The notes under the pieces: generated by a model
What the model saw: the letters and a program-made list of their open reading frames with translations, nothing else
Databases searched by the model: none
Told to the model about the DNA's origin: nothing
Program-made: the position numbers and the translations under genes
Part shown: piece by piece, positions 39,669 through 44,095 of the stretch
How the letters are laid out: every line of letters starts with the position of its first letter
How positions within the stretch are numbered: the stretch's first letter is position 1
IMG/VR virus record: IMGVR_UViG_3300026521_000026
Coordinates: 1-44,095 of that record
DNA from: a virus
Length of the DNA stretch: 44,095 bases
Reading direction: 5' to 3' (one strand)

Positions 39669-40175
39669 TTACTCCTCAAATGTAGGTAACTCTTCAAGTA
39701 ACTCTTCAAGCACCTCTTCAACTGTAGGCATCTCACGGTCTCCATTAGCTACATCTTCTTCAATCTGCTCAGCAGCTTTAAATACTTCAGCTACCCAAGC
39801 CCCAAGCTTCTCAGCGATTTCTCTGTACTCATTGTCATAACCTGTGTAGTTACTAATAGCTCTAAATGGTTCTGTTTTATTGTCACCAAATTTATAAGCA
39901 CTACAAGTGTCATTTAAGTATTCATAGATAGCAGTATTAAACTCTTTACGTTTAGCTTCAATCTCTTTAGCTATTAACTCTTCATCTGTGTACTGAGGAG
40001 CTGGAGTATTTCCTTGTGCTATCCATTCTTGTATCTCTTTGAAGTGTCTGTTTGTTTGTTCATTAGGTACAGAAGTAGAGTTGTTTACTAGATAACTTAC
40101 TACTTCTTTATCAGTAGCTACAGTATCACTAATCAATCCTCGTTCATTCTCAATTATATCTCTTACTCTTCCCAT
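39669..40175 (-). CDS. Fibre-associated protein, unknown
   Basis: The 168 aa acidic protein has HFKEIQEWIAQGNTPAPQY, resembling the linker seen in tail fibre assembly chaperones, then a helical part and an acidic C-terminal repeat (VEEVLEELLEELPTFEE). It overlaps the upstream DUF4376-like gene by 13 bases and precedes the lysis genes. GGAGG lies upstream of the ATG. The most likely role is fibre assembly; no enzyme domain is visible. Confidence 0.65.
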   Translation of the reverse strand: MGRVRDIIENERGLISDTVATDKEVVSYLVNNSTSVPNEQTNRHFKEIQEWIAQGNTPAPQYTDEELIAKEIEAKRKEFNTAIYEYLNDTCSAYKFGDNKTEPFRAISNYTGYDNEYREIAEKLGAWVAEVFKAAEQIEEDVANGDREMPTVEEVLEELLEELPTFEE

Positions 40176-40684
40176 AAGATTTCCTCCAATTCTTCAACTG
40201 TTGTAGCTTCTTTAACTAAAGCTTTAAGCTCCTGAAGTTTCCCAAAGTTCATTAAACCTCTTGTTTGAATAGCAGATGCTAATCCTTGGAGGTCTTCATA
40301 ACTCATAGGTACTTTTTCATTGTCTATATCTTGCCAATAGAAACCATCTGGTACTGAACCAACAGATAGGTTAGAGGCTATAAGGTCTTGAGAGGCTTTA
40401 TCTGCTTGAAATACTGTATCTAAATAGTCTATGTTTTGTTGTGTAGAGTTATTGTAACTTGCTTCAAGTTTTCTTAGTTTACTAGCTTTTAATTGCTCTA
40501 AAGTTCTAAAATCTTTTTTAGACAATACTCCATTTTCATCAATAAAGTTAGCATTTATACTTATCGCTTGTTTCCAGTTCTTATCGCTTACTTCAGTATT
40601 TGGTGTAGGTATTGTTGAATGAATATTATCGTCGTACCAACCTAAGAGCTTCCCGTTTGTTTCATCATAATGTGCATATTTCAT
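40163..40684 (-). CDS. Tail fibre assembly-like protein (DUF4376 type)
   Basis: The 173 aa protein begins MKYAHYDETNGKLLGWYDD, followed by STIPTPNTEVSDKNWKQA, the typical opening of tail fibre assembly/DUF4376 proteins. The C-terminal half has FGKLQELKALVKEATTVEEL. It lies directly after the fibre gene, where a chaperone for fibre trimerisation is expected. DUF4376 proteins are known from many proteobacterial prophages. Confidence 0.7.
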   Translation of the reverse strand: MKYAHYDETNGKLLGWYDDNIHSTIPTPNTEVSDKNWKQAISINANFIDENGVLSKKDFRTLEQLKASKLRKLEASYNNSTQQNIDYLDTVFQADKASQDLIASNLSVGSVPDGFYWQDIDNEKVPMSYEDLQGLASAIQTRGLMNFGKLQELKALVKEATTVEELEEILWEE

Positions 40685-40685
40685 T

Positions 40686-42227
40686 TTAATTTCCTATAAC
40701 AAATATTGAAAAATCTCTATCATAAGATACATTATCGTCCCTATCAACAGAGAAACCTGTAGTGGTTAAAGCATCTACCCCAAAATCTGTACCTATATCT
40801 GCATTTCCATCATTATCTATGGTAGTCAAATGAGCTATTAGTGCATTATTAGGGAATGCTATAGGGAATGTAAAGTCCTCAGAGCTATCAGCAGTTGAGG
40901 TGAAAATACAATGTAAATGTATCAAGCCACTAGGAAACCTCTGTAACACATAGTTATCTCCAACTTCTAAATAAAAATCAGCAGGTAATCCTCTAAGTAA
41001 ATCAGCATCTAAGCCACTACCATCACCATCAACTTCTTTAATTTTTTCTAGTAAATCACTTGTTGTAAGTTTAGTATCTAATAAATCGTCAGCCTCTGTT
41101 TTATTATATACTTCAGCTTTACTATAAGTATCTGCAACACTAAAAGTACCATAGGCTACAACATCTATAACATCACCTTCAGAAGCTCCATCAGATAATA
41201 CAACCTTAGTCCCATCACTTACATCAACTTCGTCACCATTAACTAGTTTACACCCATTAAGAAATACATCAGCATAGCTAGCATCATAACCCCCTGTGAT
41301 TGTAAATTCTGTTTGGTCTGCTTCAGCTGTGAATGTTTCACGTTTACTAGTACCATTAACAGTAGAGCCAACAGATAACCATAGTTCATTATCAGCATCA
41401 TACTCTCTCATTTCAGCTTTGACATCTGTTAGTTCTGTTTGGAAATAAAGGTCACCTGCTTGTAGAGGGGTACCATCATTTCTAGTTGTAGGAGCCTCTG
41501 ATTTAGGTCCTTGATAAATGTCAGCAAAGTAAGTTACATCATCAACATTGTTTGCTATTGTATTTACATTGGCTATTGAAGTAGCTACAGTATCTACAGA
41601 ACTTATATGAGTTGCTGTAGTATCTATGTTAGTTATAGAAGCATAAAGTCTATCAAGAGTAGCTTTGTCATTATATAAGCTGTCAAGTGTAGTCTTATCA
41701 GCAAACAAACTATCAAGTGTAGCTTTATCAGTAAACAAACTATCAAGAGTAGCTTTATCATTGTATAGACTATCAAGAGTAGTTTTATCAGTAAATAAAC
41801 TATCAAGAGTAGTTTTATCAGCGAACAAGCTTTCTATAGCTTCTTTATCACCTGCAACAGTTATAATCTCATCTTTAATACTATTACATATAGTTACAGC
41901 ATCAAGGTTATTAGCTACAAATACAACCTCATCAAGTTTAGCTGCTACATTTGTAACAGCACTTGGTGGAACATCAAGACCTTCCCCATCACTTGATACA
42001 CTAACCTTAACAACTTGGCCTACAGCTGGTGGTGTTTTAAATACAATACTATTGTTAATAATATCCCACTCACTAGGAGGCACAAAGTGGTCTGTAGCAT
42101 CTGTAGCTCCTTCATCAACATAATAAAGGTCAACTCTAGCGTGACTCTCAGACAATATAGGAGATATTACAGTAAATATTCTACTTGTACCATCTCCATC
42201 AAAGTTCTCAACATATGGAACTGCCAT
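40686..42227 (-). CDS. Tail fibre protein
   Basis: The 513 aa protein starts VPYVENFDGDGTSRIFTV and ISPILSESHARVDLYYVDEG, the T7 gp17-type N-terminal domain that attaches to the tail. Residues 131-193 hold six 10-residue repeats of the form FADKTTLDSL, then a shaft (TFTAEADQTEFTITGG domain with FLNGCKL, about 300-360) and a C-terminal head with YVLQRFPSGLIHLH and FPIAFPNN, like the gp53-type receptor-binding tip. Fibre tips decide host range, so the last 130 residues are the most likely to vary between strains. Confidence 0.88.
   Translation of the reverse strand: MAVPYVENFDGDGTSRIFTVISPILSESHARVDLYYVDEGATDATDHFVPPSEWDIINNSIVFKTPPAVGQVVKVSVSSDGEGLDVPPSAVTNVAAKLDEVVFVANNLDAVTICNSIKDEIITVAGDKEAIESLFADKTTLDSLFTDKTTLDSLYNDKATLDSLFTDKATLDSLFADKTTLDSLYNDKATLDRLYASITNIDTTATHISSVDTVATSIANVNTIANNVDDVTYFADIYQGPKSEAPTTRNDGTPLQAGDLYFQTELTDVKAEMREYDADNELWLSVGSTVNGTSKRETFTAEADQTEFTITGGYDASYADVFLNGCKLVNGDEVDVSDGTKVVLSDGASEGDVIDVVAYGTFSVADTYSKAEVYNKTEADDLLDTKLTTSDLLEKIKEVDGDGSGLDADLLRGLPADFYLEVGDNYVLQRFPSGLIHLHCIFTSTADSSEDFTFPIAFPNNALIAHLTTIDNDGNADIGTDFGVDALTTTGFSVDRDDNVSYDRDFSIFVIGN
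41640..41837 (-). repeat. 30-bp tandem repeats in the tail fibre gene
   Basis: About six copies of a 30-bp unit encode the 10-residue repeat (F/Y)(A/T/N)DK(T/A)TLDSL. The copies are very similar to each other at DNA level, which suggests recent expansion. The units probably form a trimeric coiled-coil or triple-helical shaft, so copy number would change fibre length. Confidence 0.88.
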
Positions 42228-42236
42228 TTAATCTCC

Positions 42237-44095
42237 TTAAATTCTCTCAGTCCCTTTGTTCCTATAGGTGCCACTAAGTGCTATCCCACTGATTGTGAAA
42301 GGTGCTGAGTCTTTGTTTTTAATACTCAAAACAGTCCTATCGGTATTACTAAGGATGTTAATATTCCTATTGTTTCTTATAGGTTTTAATTGAGTATAAA
42401 CTCTATCTTCTTTAAATATTTCTAGTTCTGCCTCACCTTCTAAGGATATTGTAATTGTTCGTAATTGCATACGACCTCTAGGTGTCTGTACTTGAGCATT
42501 TGTTCTTTTAGGTCTCCATTTAGTGAGTTCAATTTTACTTTCAAACTCTGTAGTCCCTAAATCAAGATGTTGGTATCCACTAGGAAATACCTTAAGCCCT
42601 AGAGGTATCTTATAGATACCATCAATATTAACTAAATACAGATAACTATTAATAACACTAATATGGAGTATAGGGTTACTTAAGATATTACTAAAGTCCC
42701 ATTTATACCACGAACTCTGTACAAGCTGGTCTCCTGAGATTACTTCACGATACATAAAGAGTTCTTTAGAGTTCTCTGTTAATACTACAATAGTACCATC
42801 TTCAACAAAGTTATCAATCTGTATTACAGTACCATTTATATATGTTGGAACTTGAATAGTCAAATCAATAGCTTTATTCTCTGATGTAAGTCTAGCTACA
42901 CGGTATCTATAGAGTCTTGAAGTATCTCCAGTAGTCCCTGAGAATACAATACTATCTCCATCATATATTGTACCACCTTTAGAATTATAAGCATAATTAC
43001 TAAGCTTATTTACAACAATAGTTGCTGGCGAGATGCCATTCTCTGTATTGAATAGATATTGGCCCTCTGATGTCATTATCAAAAGACCACTTTGGAATAT
43101 AGCAACACTTAAGATTTCTAAAACTTTCTCTGATGCAATCTTAACTTCTATTGTATCTGAGTCTAGTAAATTAATAATAGATGTAGCATAGAAGTTCCAA
43201 AGAACATCAGTCTCAGAGAATGTTAAAGCATCTCCAGACACAATACAAATCCTCCCGTTAATGTAGAACAACTGTTGTATAGTTTTACCTACAAAATAAG
43301 GATCTTTGTTATTATTATCGTTACCTACCAATGGAGGTCTAAGTTGGTCACTTGTAGATAATAATCTAGCTTTAAAGTTTCCATCAGAGAGCCTTTCAAT
43401 TACAATAGGCATATTAGTTAATAATGGTAAATACCTATGGCCATCTTGATAAGTTGCTCTTGTTGTAAATTCCTGCCAAGTGCCTTCCCAACGTATAGCA
43501 TAATAGTCAGTATTGTTGTAACCATCTGAGCTATTTATACGAACTAATGCACCATCCCAAGGGAAACTTGAAGGTAAATCTTGTAACTTAGGTACATCAT
43601 ACTTCCATCCAAAAGAAGCCATAGACCCCCAAGAGTCCCAAAAGTTGAATGTAAAGTCTTCAAACTCATCTTTCCAAATCTTCAAGATAGACCCTTGGAA
43701 CTCTGAATTCCATCCATCAAGGTCATTGATTGTATTACTAAGAGCCTCAGCAGCATCATCAGATTTATCACTATCTGCTGAATACTGTGTACCATCTAGT
43801 TCTACAACATAACGATAAGGATGGTCTGCGTCATTACTACTACGTGATAACCAATAATAGGCTATGTTAGTAGCTTCAGTCTCCACAGTACCAGCTGAGG
43901 TTCTGTAGAGAGCATCAAGCTCTGGCATATCCTCAACAGCTTTCTGTTCAGTAGTTACAACCTGCTCACTATTTACAATATATGTTGTATCTCCTATTGT
44001 AATACCACTTAAGCTAGTACGTGATGTATGGGTTAAATACTCACTTACACCATCTTCAATATCTATAGTTTTAACACCTTCTCCAAGAGTTATAG
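42237..44095 (-). CDS. Tail tube protein B (T7 gp12-like), C-terminal part, cut by the window edge
   Basis: The frame is open from the right edge to a stop at 42237. It encodes the C-terminal ~619 residues of the same gp12 whose start is at 1201. Features include LLTNMPIVIERLSDGNFKA, repeated YLFNTENGIS-like strands and WRPKRTNAQVQTPRGRMQLR near the end, in keeping with the beta-propeller nozzle of gp12. The overlapping part agrees in protein sequence with 1-948. It ends 10 bases before the fibre ATG. Confidence 0.88.
   Translation of the reverse strand, partial: ITLGEGVKTIDIEDGVSEYLTHTSRTSLSGITIGDTTYIVNSEQVVTTEQKAVEDMPELDALYRTSAGTVETEATNIAYYWLSRSSNDADHPYRYVVELDGTQYSADSDKSDDAAEALSNTINDLDGWNSEFQGSILKIWKDEFEDFTFNFWDSWGSMASFGWKYDVPKLQDLPSSFPWDGALVRINSSDGYNNTDYYAIRWEGTWQEFTTRATYQDGHRYLPLLTNMPIVIERLSDGNFKARLLSTSDQLRPPLVGNDNNNKDPYFVGKTIQQLFYINGRICIVSGDALTFSETDVLWNFYATSIINLLDSDTIEVKIASEKVLEILSVAIFQSGLLIMTSEGQYLFNTENGISPATIVVNKLSNYAYNSKGGTIYDGDSIVFSGTTGDTSRLYRYRVARLTSENKAIDLTIQVPTYINGTVIQIDNFVEDGTIVVLTENSKELFMYREVISGDQLVQSSWYKWDFSNILSNPILHISVINSYLYLVNIDGIYKIPLGLKVFPSGYQHLDLGTTEFESKIELTKWRPKRTNAQVQTPRGRMQLRTITISLEGEAELEIFKEDRVYTQLKPIRNNRNINILSNTDRTVLSIKNKDSAPFTISGIALSGTYRNKGTERI
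43148..44095. repeat. Right copy of the terminal overlap (matches 1-948)
   Basis: This is the partner of bases 1-948. The frame and protein sequence are unchanged, but 24 silent substitutions separate the copies. It shows where the circular genome was opened by the assembler, inside gp12, which is not an expected physical end for a T7-like phage. Confidence 0.93.

Noticed and set aside
41665-42123. Plus-strand frame of 152 codons opposite the tail fibre
   Set aside because: It mirrors the 30-bp fibre repeats, has no ribosome site and would be the only plus-strand gene; the fibre frame explains the sequence.
1-44095. True tandem duplication of part of gp12
   Set aside because: Both copies run off the window ends and join into one gp12 gene when the contig is closed, so a circular assembly explains the repeat more simply.

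Overview
This window is almost one complete genome of a T7-like podovirus of the Autographiviridae type, assembled as a permuted circle. All gene calls lie on the minus strand, so the transcription order runs from high to low coordinates. The diagnostic set is a single-subunit RNA polymerase (838 aa), a T7-type primase-helicase, a family A DNA polymerase with the T7 gp5 motifs, a gp2.5-like single-strand binding protein, a gp6-like exonuclease, and the portal, scaffold, capsid, tail tube, internal virion and terminase set. I see no integrase, repressor system, tRNA or CRISPR array, so a lytic life style is likely. The DNA is AT-rich. The host cannot be named from the sequence, and no photosynthesis genes are present.

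The first 948 bases (1-948) and the last 948 (43148-44095) cover the same part of the tail tube gene gp12, without indels but with 24 base differences, all synonymous. Each end therefore holds part of one gp12 gene, and the genome unit is about 43,147 bp. The most likely explanation is a circular assembly closed across two co-occurring strains. The physical ends of the packaged DNA are more likely in the gene-free stretch 26635-28200.

Layout in transcription order. (1) 28200-26635: non-coding leader with tandem host-type promoter candidates, motifs related to the phage promoters, CCTAAAG-type heptamers, hairpins and one G-quadruplex motif. (2) 26634-20501: early genes, mostly unknown, including a helix-turn-helix protein, a 426 aa acidic/aromatic repeat protein, an M20/M42-type metallopeptidase and ThyX. 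A phage-type promoter (near 25460) lies upstream of the HTH gene and, further down, of the RNA polymerase gene (20472-17956). (3) 17953-6858: DNA metabolism, with SSB, RusA-type resolvase, primase-helicase, HNH, DNA polymerase, endonuclease VII-like HNH, NrdA, a PAPS-reductase-family ATP pyrophosphatase, NrdB, a MazG-like protein, DUF3310 and the exonuclease. (4) 6857-6504: hairpins, a perfect 4 x 13 bp tandem array and a second phage-type promoter. (5) 6503-1: head and tail genes through portal, scaffold, capsid (followed by a classical terminator), gp11 and the start of gp12. (6) From 44095 down: the rest of gp12, tail fibre, two fibre-associated proteins, lysis cassette, a cupin-SET fusion, internal virion proteins (gp14, gp15 and gp16 positions), TerS, an HNH endonuclease and TerL, then a strong hairpin back in the leader.

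How it works together: host RNA polymerase probably starts in the leader and makes the early proteins and the phage polymerase. The phage polymerase then uses the two ACTATAG-type promoters to boost its own operon and the late operon. RNR, ThyX and probably the MazG-like protein supply dNTPs for the T7-like replisome. The fibre and lysis genes sit between gp12 and the internal virion genes, which differs from the T7 order. The least explained parts are the early region, the cupin-SET protein, the pyrophosphatase wedged between nrdA and nrdB, and the leader DNA.
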